This document shows positions 45,432-56,676 of a stretch of DNA of 64,000 bases, one piece after another; the first letter of the stretch is position 1, and the number at the start of each line of letters is the position of its first letter. This DNA is from Gaertneriomyces semiglobifer (Eukaryota; Chytridiomycota; Chytridiomycetes; Spizellomycetales; Spizellomycetaceae), in the NCBI GenBank assembly GCA_025558075.1, contig JAHLKF010000005.1, forward strand, positions 992,001 to 1,056,000, in the 5' to 3' direction. A program made the position numbers and the translations under genes. The notes below the pieces were generated by a model. The model was not told the origin of the DNA. It worked only from the letters and a program-made list of their open reading frames with translations, and ran no database searches.

Positions 45432-46336
45432 CTATGCCTCTGAACTCCCATCAATATTCCTTGACCTCAAATCAACCAATACGTTGCCCGTCCTAGCACT
45501 CGTCGGTATTATTGGCAATACGGCTGCTGCGACTCTACGACCTTCTTGTGCAAGCACATTATATGTAGATGCTGCTTGGCGCTGGTAAACACAACGGAGC
45601 GTTAACTCATCGGAGTTGCATAGCAAGGGCCGATAACGGGCAATTGCAACATACCGATGATTGCACTTCAACCTGCATCCCGAGACTGTTGAGGTATTGC
45701 CTCAAGAATGGCGGTAATTGTTCCATACGTGCACCAGTTCCAAACACCAGGATCTCTATAGTACATGCCATCGCCCCACAAATGAAAGACAAGGAAACAT
45801 CAGAACCAACCACCCTCTAGGTTCCTTTTTGTGTAATCACACTTGGAAGAAACACACCATCGCCAGTATTGTAAAAACTCACCAGGTAAGAACTTGACAA
45901 CCTCAAATAGTTTCAAACAATCGGTTCCCCATCCATGAAATACACTATGTGGGTTATCCACCCTCTTGCCCTCTCTGCCTTCCAATTCTATCACTTCATC
46001 GCTTACAACGACCTCCTCACTGCCCACTCCATACTGGGGCACATCCCACATCAGAACTTGATCGTTGATGAGACATACGGGGCCGGTGACGTGCAAATCG
46101 CCGAGGGTGAAGGAGGTGTTGCCGATCGAGGTGAATGTGCGGGTGGAAGATCCGGTGGGAGCAAGGACATTGAAGCTCTGAAGGGTGATTGGGGCCGGGA
46201 TATCGTCGCGTGGTGCTGGAGATCCGCTTTGAGAATAGAACCTAAATGAGGTTAGGTTGGCTGGTTTTGGCAGGCGGCTCAGAAGAGACCGGCGAAGAGT
46301 GGATGCTGCAGGTCGAATCATCATGTTGTAATTCAT
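45432..46336 (-). CDS. NDUFAF3: Mitochondrial complex I assembly factor NDUFAF3-like
   Basis: Exons 46336-45883, 45755-45655 and 45581-45432 give 234 residues. An N-terminal presequence rich in Arg and Ser (MNYNMMIRPAASTLRRSLLS) suits mitochondrial import. The domain begins ITLQSFNVLAPTGSSTRTFT and has the family core EILVFGTGARMEQLPPFLRQ and STYNVLAQEGRRVAAAVLP. NDUFAF3 and NDUFAF4 assist early assembly of respiratory complex I. The first intron is 127 nt, about twice the local norm; it may hide a small extra exon. The 3' end is 177 bases from the LRRC56 stop. Confidence 0.87.
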
Positions 46337-46497
46337 TCTATGATTCTCAAGGAAATAATTGTAGTCTGAAGATCCGTCGTTGAGCTGAAATTTTATTGTT
46401 GTCTTACTCGCACAGCATTAAATGAAACAAAGCAACCGCAAAGAATTGAACAAGAATACGTATTAAGCGACAGAAACATGTTCGCAGACAGATTTGT

Positions 46498-49052
46498 TTA
46501 ATCGTAACTGATTTCCATGTCACCACTGGGCACTGGGTTGTCCAAGTCATTATAAGTGCGAACACCGCGCGGGTCGGGCATTCCATTTGCAGGCCCAGAG
46601 AACGAAGAACGACTAGAACCAAAAACACTCCGTTTAGTATAGCTGCCGCAAAGTGCACGCAACGACAAAGAAAACTTACCCTCCCCTTCGTCCGACAGGT
46701 GGACCTAACCGGCTCCCCATTCCACCACGGCCGCGCCCTCGCCCTCTTCCACGTCCAACAGGACCACGATCGCCAGCGTCACTCATGCCCATCATAGGAC
46801 CCATCATTGGCCCACCCATCATTCCCTGCATCATCTGCATCATCATCATCGGATTCATCATGGGTCCGGACGGGGGCATCATCGGTGGCATCATGGGCAT
46901 ATTCATCATCCCTAAAGGCATTCCCATACCCATTGGTCCACCCATTCCATTCATTGCACCCGGACCAGCTCTCATCATGTCATCTGGAATCGGCTGTTCA
47001 TAACGCTTTGACCAATCGATCTTCATCTGTTCGCCCATAAAATTATTGAAAAACTCAACCTCTTGATGGCAATCTTTCAAAAGTTCCGAGTGCTTCGATC
47101 GGACATGTTTCGTTACGTATTCAATGCCTTTGAACAGCTTGCTACACTCTTTGCACCGGAACTTGCCCTCGCTTTCCTTGGCAATGAACGTTTCATCCTT
47201 GTCAATAAATTTGTCCAACTCTTTGTCCAAAAGTTTACCACCAATTTTCGCAAGGATATCTTGATCTGCCGGGTTCAGACGGAAACGAACCCGAAGGTCC
47301 AGGCGATCACCCCAATCCCGGCGTATCCGCTCTTCGTTAGGTTTAGCGACCAAAGGACGACGTAAATACACCGCCGAACGGCGAGTGAAATCTTCAGGAC
47401 TGCTGCTCTCAATCCCACCATAGTAGTCGTAGTTGTGAACCTTGCGCAAGTACGCAATGTAGAGATCCAAAGATTTCTTCACTGTAGGCAAATCGGCATC
47501 TTCGCCTCCATTTTCCGCAGACGAATTCATCTTTAACAGAATAACTTCATCTAGGCGCTTCTGAACACTCTGGACTCCCTGTTGCTCTGCTGAGAAACCG
47601 GATTCGCTGTCCAAGAACTCGGCTAGGCGGAAACTTTGTTCTTTATCATGACGCAACCGCGACGGCAGACTAGCCTCTATTGGCGCGAAACGAGGTTTGG
47701 GCTCGATGAGATGATGTAAGGAGCAGTAGATGTAGTAATTTTCTGCCACTTGGGTTTTATCCAGGGAATTCCGTGCCTCTTCAATATCCACGTTGTCCTC
47801 AAAAACCGCCCAGCCTAAGCGGTTGTTTCCTCTGTCAGGTCTTGGGTCACCAACCACTAGATACTTGAATCCCTCCACTTTTTGACATGCCTAAATAGTG
47901 GCATTAGCATTCCGCACCTGCAAGAGGCCGCGTATATTCATACATACCTCAATGAGTTGGGAACGCTTAACTGTCGGCGGGATGGATCTGATGAACAGAG
48001 CGTGAACACCCTTGAGATCGTCATTCGGCGTATCCGCGGCATTTGGTGCGTCTTCACCACCTTGAGCCCCTTCGTTTTGCTCAAAATCTCCTTCCTCATC
48101 CTTCTTCACTTCATCTTCGTTTTTGGACCCCGATCCCTCGTTTTGATCATACGATAAGTCATCGTATTTCCCACTCTCTAGCTCTAAACGAAACTTTGCG
48201 AGAAGCTCATGACGTCTCTGGCGCACCTCCGCCTTGAATGGCACTGAGTCTACCGGATGATATCTTTCACGGAACCTGTAACGTTTGATCAGGTCAGCAG
48301 GAAATCTTGCAGAGAAGCAAATCTATCAAGCGTACCAGTCCTTGTCCTTCTCTCGCTCAAACATTTCGCGCTTTTTGGCATTCAAGTAATTTTCACGGTA
48401 AATCTCATATCGTCGCTCCATCTCCGTTTCGTCATTGAAGTTCAATTTCTTTCCTCCCCTCCTTTTGTGCTCGACTTTCATATACTCCACAAAGTGACCG
48501 AAAGACGCAAGATGTGGTAGCTTCATGGGATCCTCAAGACTTTTGCTGTTGAATGCCGATCAATATTCAACTCATGCCGTAACAATAAGTGAAGTGTCCA
48601 AACCTTCCCCGATCACCACGATCATCAAATCCATCATGCATAGGAAACATCAGTGGCTCTCCCATCATGGGTAATCCACCAGGCGCCATGTCGGCGTTAT
48701 CACGACGGGGTCGGCGACGTCCACCACCTTCTCGGCCACTGTAATCCGGTATATACGTGTCTGTCCTCGAATGCTCCCGGCTGCGAGACCTACGTCGCTT
48801 ACCACGACGACCTGGGTTGACTCAGTAAACAGTCGCCAAGAGAGCACAATGACATGCATGCATGCACGTACCGTCTTCTGGAGGCGGACTTCTGCTATTG
48901 CTTCGTTCTCTCCGCTTTCTTATCCGACCAAATTCATCGGTTTCCAGTGCACCATTAGCGTCCTCATCTCGCTCTGTTCGGAACTTGTCTCGACTTGACC
49001 TTTCCTCGGGCTCGGGCGAGTTCACGCCCGTCGTCAAATCCGTCGAAGTCAT
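46498..49052 (-). CDS. SRRT: Serrate/ARS2 RNA effector protein
   Basis: Six exons (49052-48872, 48811-48604, 48545-48336, 48275-47948, 47890-46680, 46612-46498; introns 57-67 nt) give 750 residues. ARS2 links the nuclear cap-binding complex to RNA processing and decay. The N-terminus is Arg/Ser-rich (SNSRSPPPEDGRRGKRRRS). The conserved DUF3546/ARS2 core reads LASFGHFVEYMKVEHKRRGG and YLNAKKREMFEREKDKDWFR. An RRM-like segment follows, then a C2H2 finger FRCKECSKLFKGIEYVTKHV with RSKH. A Met/Gly/Pro-rich tract and an RG-rich tract come before the family end motif DPRGVRTYNDLDNPVP. The last exon is needed to recover that end. Confidence 0.95.
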
Positions 49053-49747
49053 TGCAACTGTTCTTGATTATGTACTGGAAAAGGATGTGCGTTAGTATTC
49101 CTATTTCTTCAAATGTTCCATCCTTCCACTGAAGTATTGGGTATGTGTCGATTGATTGACGAACAGCCACCACAGTGGAAGCTCAAAGTCCTTTATGTTG
49201 CGTCCGCACCCACCCCAGCAAAATCATCAGCACCTTTCCATTCATTCAGCCCCATTTCTGTTTAGGTGATTCAGGGTTGACGAGGCAATCGCCATGCCGT
49301 TCGGAAGCGTGGTCGCCGTTGTGGACAGTTGTGGGCGGTAATATAACCAATAACAACTAAGAATCTATCTACATCATTGAATCTATCCATCATATAAAAA
49401 CTACAGCTACTTTTCTTCAATTGCGGTATGATGATCTTTTCATCAGACCCTCGATGACTACCGACTGGGATACGAATGTTGCAAAATGAAAACTCACCAG
49501 CGACTTTGTGCAATTCAGGATGCCAAATACCACTGTCCTCTGAGACTGCCTGCCACTCCCCCTCGCAGCGATTCTGACCCTTGTCGTCGGTTGCTCGTAT
49601 GTAATCGTTGTCGTCGTTGGGTGTTTGCCCTTTCACCCTTTGCCAAAGGAAAGTGTGTTGGGTTGTTGGTATGGCGACAATTATGCACTTAACGCGGCCG
49701 CCAGCAAAAGGGAACTGTAAAAACTGGAAGCGAGGAATTGGAAAACA
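49053..49747. other. Divergent intergenic region, 695 bp
   Basis: This lies between the SRRT and eIF3f starts. Short open frames here have no recognisable content. A GC-rich GCGGCCGC word at about 49694 lies just upstream of eIF3f. Confidence 0.45.
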
Positions 49748-50793
49748 ATGGCTGCCGCTTCAGATTCGTTTCTCCACCTGCAGTTCCCGCAGGACGGTGC
49801 TGCTGCTGCCACCGTAGCAGTGAAGCCAGCAACCGCAAGTTTCTCGGTATCAGTGGGCCCGGTGGTCCTGTTTTCGGTCCTCGACCACTTCCTACGTCGA
49901 CCTGCCCAGCAAACCCGGGTGATCGGTGCTCTCCTCGGTATCCGCAGCGAAGATGGCTCTGAAGTCGAAATACGAAACAGCTTTCCCCTCAGCTACACCG
50001 AAGCTGCTGATCATCACGTCGTCGTCGACACAGACTATCTTAACCAGATGTACAGTTTGCACCAACGGGTAAATTCTAAAGAAACGATTGTTGGATGGTA
50101 TGCAACGGGAACAAATATCAACCCCAACTCTGTCTGGATTCATGAGTTTTTCGCAAACGAAACCACCCCGTTCCAGCCTGTGCATCTCATAGTGGATACA
50201 ACCCTCTCTAATGACCGAATGGCATGTCGATCGTTTGTTAGTTCGCAAGTGGGCGTGCCGGGGACTGAACACCCGGGGAGCATGTTCCTGCAAATTCCAT
50301 GCGAAGTCAAGTACTTCGATGCGGAGCGGAGTGGGTTGGATCTGATTTCCACGGCAAAGGACACTCCGGATAAGACTGTTACGATTCTCTCCGATATGGA
50401 AAGTTTGGAACGCTCAATCTTACATGTTCAGAGAATGGTTGAGACTGTATCGAATTACGTGGACAGCGTATTGGTACGTTAAATGTGAGATCACCAGTAC
50501 ATAATCGGTAATTCTGAACAGGTCACTGTTGCAGAGCAAAAAAGAGAAGGCGAATAGTGCTATTGGACGGTTCCTCATGGACGTGGTGTCTTTGGTGCCA
50601 CGAATCGATGCTACAGAATTCGAGAAGATGTTCAACAAGCATTTGAATGTATGCCAGATCTTACTTCGTTGGAGTTTGTTATGTCTGATCTAACTGTTAA
50701 ACGGATATTTAGGATCTTCTCATGGTCGTCTACCTTGCAAACTTGACGAGATCACAGCTGGCTATTGCCGAAAGACTACATAAAATGATGTAA
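49748..50793 (+). CDS. EIF3F: Translation initiation factor eIF3 subunit F
   Basis: Three exons (49748-50473, 50535-50648, 50713-50793; introns 61 and 64 nt) give 306 residues. This is an MPN-domain subunit of eIF3: VGPVVLFSVLDHFLRRPAQQ, RVIGALLGIRSEDGSEVEIR, ETIVGWYATGTNINPNSVWI and VHLIVDTTLSNDRM. The JAMM metal ligands of active deubiquitinases are absent, as in other eIF3f proteins. The C-terminal helices (SKKEKANSAIGRFLMDVVSL; DLLMVVYLANLTRSQLAIAE) bundle with other eIF3 and lid-type subunits. Confidence 0.96.
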
Positions 50794-51087
50794 AAGCTTT
50801 TGACCGTGGCTCACCGGTTGCACCACACTCCCCACCCGGCACCTCGCCATGGGCGACGCTGTATTTATGACCAAAGTGAACCTGAACTCGCTCCTTGCCG
50901 TAGCACACGTCAACCTTGTCACACAGCCTTGGACTGCCATCTGTATTTATACTTCTTCCTGCAACAATGTACATTAACGGATTTACATTGCTCCTTTGCA
51001 ATGCAAAGTGATTGTGTTGTGCATTCGAAGAAGACGTTGGATGTAATATCCAATGGATGAGTGGTGACGACATGTTGCTACTGGTAA

Positions 51088-51996
51088 TTACACAAACCCA
51101 GCAACATGAACCCTGGCACTTGTGCCTGTCCCGAGTGGCTCACCCGGCGCCTCCATCTGCATTTTCTTCAGATCCGGATCCAATTTCACGCTGCCCAGGT
51201 CCTCCCTCGCCTTATCCGTTACGAAATCTGGTGCTTTCCCGCCCATCCACTCGCACAACCGCGCCGCGACCTCGGGAATATCTAACATAGACGCTTCGTA
51301 TTGTGGAGAGGAAAGGATGAAGTGCTGCGAACCTGTGAGTGTGTGGACGGCGGATGAACTAGCGGTGAGAGCGGTATTCGTAGTCGGAAGGGAAAATTGG
51401 AGAATAAATCGGGCGTTTTGTGAGATGTGTGACCTGAGGGACGTCAACCGACATCAGCCATTAGGTATGTGTGAATCACAGAACAATAGCATACCAGTTA
51501 AAAGAATGATTAAAGAGGCCAGTGACGTCCAATTCCGTACGCTTGCTTCCGTCCTCCAAAATGTAAGGGTTGATCAAAACCACACCGGCTGCTTTATGTG
51601 TTTCCAGCCACCTTGATACAACAAACTATCATGTTAATTCACTAGTTATTCAAGTCATGTCCGCTTGAGACAAGAGTACCTCAAAACGACGGCACACCCA
51701 AGGCCTACTCCACAGAGTACGGTCCCCGCATGTACGCCATGGTCAGTCAGCACTTGATTCCAAGCACTCCATTCTGATGCAGAAGTAGGCATATCCACAT
51801 AATGTACTCCATTTGGGAAAAGTGGATGATGACCTGTCTGTTCTCGCATCGTACATTGCCGGAGCTGTGACAGGATGGGATGATATTTGGACGAACTAGG
51901 CTGCGGATCGAAATCCGGGATCAGGTAAAATGACGGAGAGGGAGGAGAAGACTCCGGAATGGCCACGCCCAAAGGAATATCCGCAAATATCGACAT
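51088..51996 (-). CDS. RBBP9-like alpha/beta hydrolase, probably inactive
   Basis: Exons 51996-51680, 51611-51495 and 51433-51088 (introns 68 and 61 nt) give 259 residues from MSIFADIPLG. The pattern suggests a small alpha/beta hydrolase of the RBBP9/YdeN type: FYLIPDF early, VLCGVGLGCAVVLRWLE at the nucleophile elbow, KAAGVVLINPYILED after it, and LTGSQHFILSSPQYEASMLD near the expected acid. The elbow reads G-V-G-L-G where family members have G-x-S-x-G, so the catalytic serine is missing. It may be a pseudoenzyme or belong to another fold-related group. The start is the first good ATG; it is divergent from the gene at 52147. Confidence 0.55.
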
Positions 51997-52146
51997 CTTA
52001 CATCTGTTGACTGCTATTGCGCAACGGTTTGGATGCTCGGTTTGGCGATGGCCTTTGTCGCTTTTTTGTTCCACGCGACGTCATGTTATCGATATCAAAA
52101 CGTAACAGTTTCTCACTGGCAAACGAAACGCATTCGGAGCATCATA

Positions 52147-52954
52147 ATGAGCGCTACGACGCCATTAAGGAAAGCTTACCAGGCCATTAAGAATTATAGA
52201 GAGAGAAAGCAAATGGAAATACCGCTGAGGGATGTGGTTCAGGTGCAGGGCAGGAAACGGCAAAGTACCCTCAGCGACTCGTTTTTCCCGGTGACCAAGC
52301 GCCGAGTGGGCAACAACCATGAGAAAATAAGCGATCTGCAAGCGAAAACGACGGATAGCATTTTCGTAGCGCATCCCAAATTGGCATTACCGACTCCCAA
52401 GCATTGTCTTCGTGAGGGAAAGCTGATGAGGTGTGTCACGGTGGAAGCGCTCGTGACTTCACACACATTGCAGGATGGGATGAACAGACGAGGAGCGTCT
52501 TGCCTGGAATGCGGAATCTCTACCATTGAGTTGTTTGGTTGGTTTGGTTGATATGCTCTACTCTAAAGCGTTCAGGGAATTCTCATCCCTTTCCTTGCAT
52601 TGTTGAAAAAAAGGCCATGTGGCAAATGTACGCAACCCTCAACGCAACAAATGGGAGTTCAGCCTCGTTGACAAGCCTATGGACACTACAGGTCCCATGT
52701 CTTTGCGATCCGATTACTGGGAAATCGACCATCCTTTCCCGCGTGTGCTTTGCGAAGGAGATACAGGTGTGTGGCGTTTGATAGGTCAAGTATCGCGTGA
52801 AAGTGGGTTCTTGGTATTGAGATGCTGGAACATACGGAGGTAGGTGTATCTGTTTGAATGTTTTCAAAGGTTGTTTCCTTTTGAATTTTAATGCAGGCTC
52901 AGGGCTCACGAACGAGAGATACGCCAATCAGTTAATGCGGCATGCTGTCCATGA
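52147..52954 (+). CDS. Possible OB-fold protein with p21-like PCNA-binding motif
   Basis: A model of three exons (52147-52546, 52614-52839, 52897-52954) gives 227 residues. The N-terminus (MSATTPLRKAYQAIKNYRER) is basic. At about residue 36 it reads GRKRQSTLSDSFFPVTKRR, which resembles the PCNA-interacting degron of p21 (Q-x-x-hydrophobic, acidic, two aromatics, basic tail) but with one extra residue before the aromatic pair. The second half, VTVEALVTSHTL, IELFGWFGHVANVRNPQRNK, WEFSLVDK, VWRLIGQVSRESGFLVLRCW, has the beta-rich spacing of an OB-fold such as Stn1 or RPA2. The first splice junction (G|GC) is less certain because the acceptor lacks a pyrimidine tract. No confident family. Confidence 0.5.
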
Positions 52955-54053
52955 GATGCAGATTGATAATAGTAGCACGCCTCCAGGAAGCCGGTAGTGC
53001 TAGGTTGAAACGAATACGAACATCCATCCGAGTACATACTAACATACTACGGTTCTTGGTAAATCGATGCTTTGACGCGTCTTCGTCTTCAGATCCACGT
53101 TAGGTTCTAAGTTCATGTCGGACTACACAACACAGTCTCACTAGTGACACCTTTGGAAACCCAGCAGGACAGAACAACCAACTTGGGACGTTGTGGGTAC
53201 TTTCTTTTCCTCCCCTTTGAGGCCACCATGGAAACGGGCAGGAGGAGAATCTACTCTCGTCATAACTCTCAAGTTGCACATATGCCTGTTACTGGGTATG
53301 ACGAACAACAGAGACATTGTACCGCACGATTATCCAAAGAGCGATTTCATCGAGCTATTGGACTTTGCTCCATTCACAAGTGCGAATAGTTTTCCGCTTC
53401 TTTACTCAAGATCACAGAGGTGCTTTTGGCACCGTCAGGATGATGGTCTTATTGCAGAAGTGAACATCTACTACTGTCATGCATGGTATTCGACTGCATG
53501 GGCACTCATGTTGAGAGGAGCCCGTTCGCATATTATTGCCAGTTCTCTTAAAGGAGACTTGACAGCGGCCGGGGAAAACCTCGTCCAGCAAGTGTACAAC
53601 ATGCTAACCTTCAGCAACGATATCAAACACTTAGCACTGTCATCTCCACAGACCACCATATGCATATATACTACCACATCCTTTCTCTACTCTTCTCCCT
53701 GCCGCAATGATCTGCTCTGCTCTACCCAGTTCACAAATTCAATGCAATGTCCGCTAACAATTACAACGTCGCCAACAAAAAACAGTAGTTGCGCTCCGTT
53801 GACCAAATCGATGTTTATCGCGCGCCGTGCATCGATTCAAACGACTCGCAACGAACCTTTTTTCCGATTGAACTTTTTTCCTTTGCGATTTTTGTTGGAT
53901 CTGTTGAGAGCGAGTAGGGAAAAGCTGCGAGAAGAAGGATAAGCGAAACCGCAAAAAGGATAACGGTAAAAGGGCATCTGTTTCTGCTCGCTGTTTCGAT
54001 CTCAGTCGTGCTCATCCGCGTAGCATACCATAGCATACATCTAGACATAACCA
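52955..54053. other. Intergenic region, 1099 bp, with orphan frame
   Basis: This includes a plus-strand open frame at 53193-53942 (about 250 codons; internal ATG at 53228 is in another frame). Its product has Cys, Trp and His scattered without a recognisable domain, and no clear introns. It may be chance or a decayed gene. The remainder contains the E2 promoter. Confidence 0.35.
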
Positions 54054-56044
54054 ATGAACGGACTACGCTCAACCTCTACACGCTTGCTGAAGCAGCAGCG
54101 GTCTGCTCTTCTGAGCACCACCACAAAGTCTCGCTCCGTGACCGCTGTGTGTGTTGTATCTGCACGAACAACCATTTGCCGTGCCGCTAGGTACGTATTT
54201 GAAAGATCCATTCACGGAACACCGCTATCACATCTGAATTTGTGATGAATTTTTTACAGTACTGTACTCTCATCAAAGTCCGCCGCTCGTGCTTGTCATG
54301 TCCAGCGTCCTTCTGCTTCTTGCCTTGTCCTCCGTCGCGGGTATGCCTCTGGCAACCTTCCCCCTCACACCCTCATCTCCATGCCCGCACTTTCGCCCAC
54401 CATGACCGCCGGAAACCTCGGTGAATGGCACAAAAAGATTGGTGACGAAATTCAACCCGGTGACGTTTTGGTAGAAGTTGAAACGGATAAGGCCACTATG
54501 GACTTTGAATGTCAGGATGAAGGGTTCTTGGCCAAGATCTTTATTGACTCCGGAGCCAAAGACGTCTCGGTGAACAAGGTATGATAAGCAGGTTTTTTTA
54601 GTTGTGTTCTCTCTTTCTGCTTTTGAGTCTGATCTGTGTTATCGCGGCATAGCCGATCGCCATTTTGGTCGAGAGCAAGGATGATATCGACAAGTTCAAG
54701 GATTACACTCCAGAGGCCGCTCCTGCTGCAGCCGCTGAGACTGGTGCCACCGAAAAGAAAGCCCCGGAAGAGCCAGCACCACCAAAGGTCGACAAGGTCT
54801 GCGTCGAAGACAACAAACAGGCAGAGCAACCTGCTGCAGAAGGTAAGCACTGCCCTGGGGCCCCGTCCATCCAGCATAGGACGAATTTGCTGAAGTTTTT
54901 GGAATGAATCAATCAGGTCGTGTGGTTGCGAGCCCTGTTGCCCGCAAGCTTGCTGCTGAGCGAGGAATTGATCTTGCAAAGGTCAAGGGATCAGGTCCAA
55001 ATGGACGCATCGTGCAGGAGGACGTGTTGAACTACAAAGGTTGCTGCCCAATTATTATCAAAAAACCTCCTTGCAGTTGATTGAGTACTGAGCGCCTATT
55101 TTGTTGTCTAGCTCCCGCCCCCAGCGCTGCTACCGCTGCTCCGACCAAGGGTGCACCAGCACCAACGCCCGCACCGGCCGCTTCCACCGCTCAATACGAG
55201 GACATTCCGCTCTCCAACGTTCGCAAGGTCATTGCCAACCGTCTGACCGAGTCCAAGCAACAGATTCCTCATTACTACCTAACTGTCGAGTTGGACGCGG
55301 ATAAGATCCTCAAGTCTGTAAACATGTTTATGAAGTTTGGGCTGATGTGAGCGTATCCAGCTCACCCATTTGCCGCTTTTATTTTTGTTCCTTCCTTTAG
55401 GTTGAGAGAAGTCCTCAACTCCCAAGCCAATGGCAAATACAAGCTGTCCCTGAATGATTTCGTCGTCAAGGCTGCTGGTCTCGCTTTGAGAGATGTCCCG
55501 GAAGTCAACAGCTCTTGGCAAGGAACTTATATCCGACAGTAAGTTCTCTCACCCTCTGAAATGCATCTGTTCAACAAGCGCCCAAACCAACCTTTTTTTG
55601 TGAACCAAAAGATACAAGACAGCCGACATCGCTGTTGCGGTTGCCACTGAAACGGGTCTCATCACACCCATCATTCCCTCCGCCGAAACCAAAGGTCTCT
55701 CCACCATTTCCAACAGCATCAAAACCCTCGCGACCAAAGCCCGTCAAAACAAGCTGCAACCCCACGAATACCAAGGCGGGACCTTCACGATCTCCAATCT
55801 CGGCATGTACGGCATTGACCATTTCACGGCGATCATCAACCCACCACACGCCGGGATCCTGGCCGTCGGTGGTGTCGAGGACAAATTGGTGTTGGATGAA
55901 TCTGCTGAGAAGGGCTTCCGTGTGAAGAAAGTCATGAAGGTCACTATGAGCAGTGATCATCGTGTTGTGGATGGGGCTGTTGGTGCCAAGTGGTTGGGGA
56001 GGTTTAGGGAGTACATTGAGAAACCGTTGAGTATGCTGCTTTAA
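54054..56044 (+). CDS. LAT1: Pyruvate dehydrogenase E2, dihydrolipoamide acetyltransferase
   Basis: Seven exons (54054-54190, 54257-54578, 54653-54842, 54917-55039, 55112-55313, 55401-55538, 55612-56044; introns 66-87 nt) give 514 residues. A mitochondrial presequence rich in Arg and Ser precedes RRGYASG. One lipoyl domain ([20 protein letters not shown]; lipoyl Lys in [11 protein letters not shown]), a Pro/Ala linker, the peripheral E1/E3-binding domain ([20 protein letters not shown]) and the catalytic core follow. The core ends with the acetyltransferase motif [16 protein letters not shown] carrying the active-site His. Substrates are acetyl groups from E1 and coenzyme A. All six splice phases are consistent with the family sequence. 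Confidence 0.97.
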
Positions 56045-56676
56045 AGGAAAAAACAGGATTTGTAAAAGGCCGGGATGTGAGGTCGGGTTTTGCTTTTTTG
56101 TGTGTGGTCTCACCTCTTTTCGCTCCTCCCATTGCCGTCACCCTCTCCCACCTACAACCCATTTTTCTTTTCCTTCTATTTTTTGACCGCCCGAAACGGG
56201 TTGATGACGGGAGGGCTGTTGTTGCGTGTGAGCGGGTGAGAGAGAAAGAGGACGAGGGAGAGAGGCGGTGAATATCGAAAAGGGAGCCTTTTTGGTTGCG
56301 ACAGGGCAGATCACAAAGCCGGAAATACGTGTGAAAATGGAACCTTCTTTGTTTGGCTGCGCCTGAATCATGTCATACACATATATATGTTGAAAGAGGC
56401 TTTGGTTTCTCACATTCTTTCATTCCTGCGTTTTTTCTATAAGGACCGCCTCGGTCTTCGGTTCTTTTTGACCTGTCTGTATTCGCAATTCCGTCTATGA
56501 TATTTCCCAGTGCTTGTTTCTTGACTTCATACACACACAAAAACTCCCATTACAACTGATATACCCATTCTACATATAAACCAAAACTTAAATTACCATT
56601 CTACTCAACGTCCTCGCCTCGGGAACTGCCCAACAGCAAGCACGAAAGCCCCACATCCGGTTCCCAAACTCCGCAG
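56045..56676. other. Intergenic region, 632 bp
   Basis: This lies between convergent genes. Pyrimidine-rich and AT-rich stretches; no gene seen. Confidence 0.5.
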
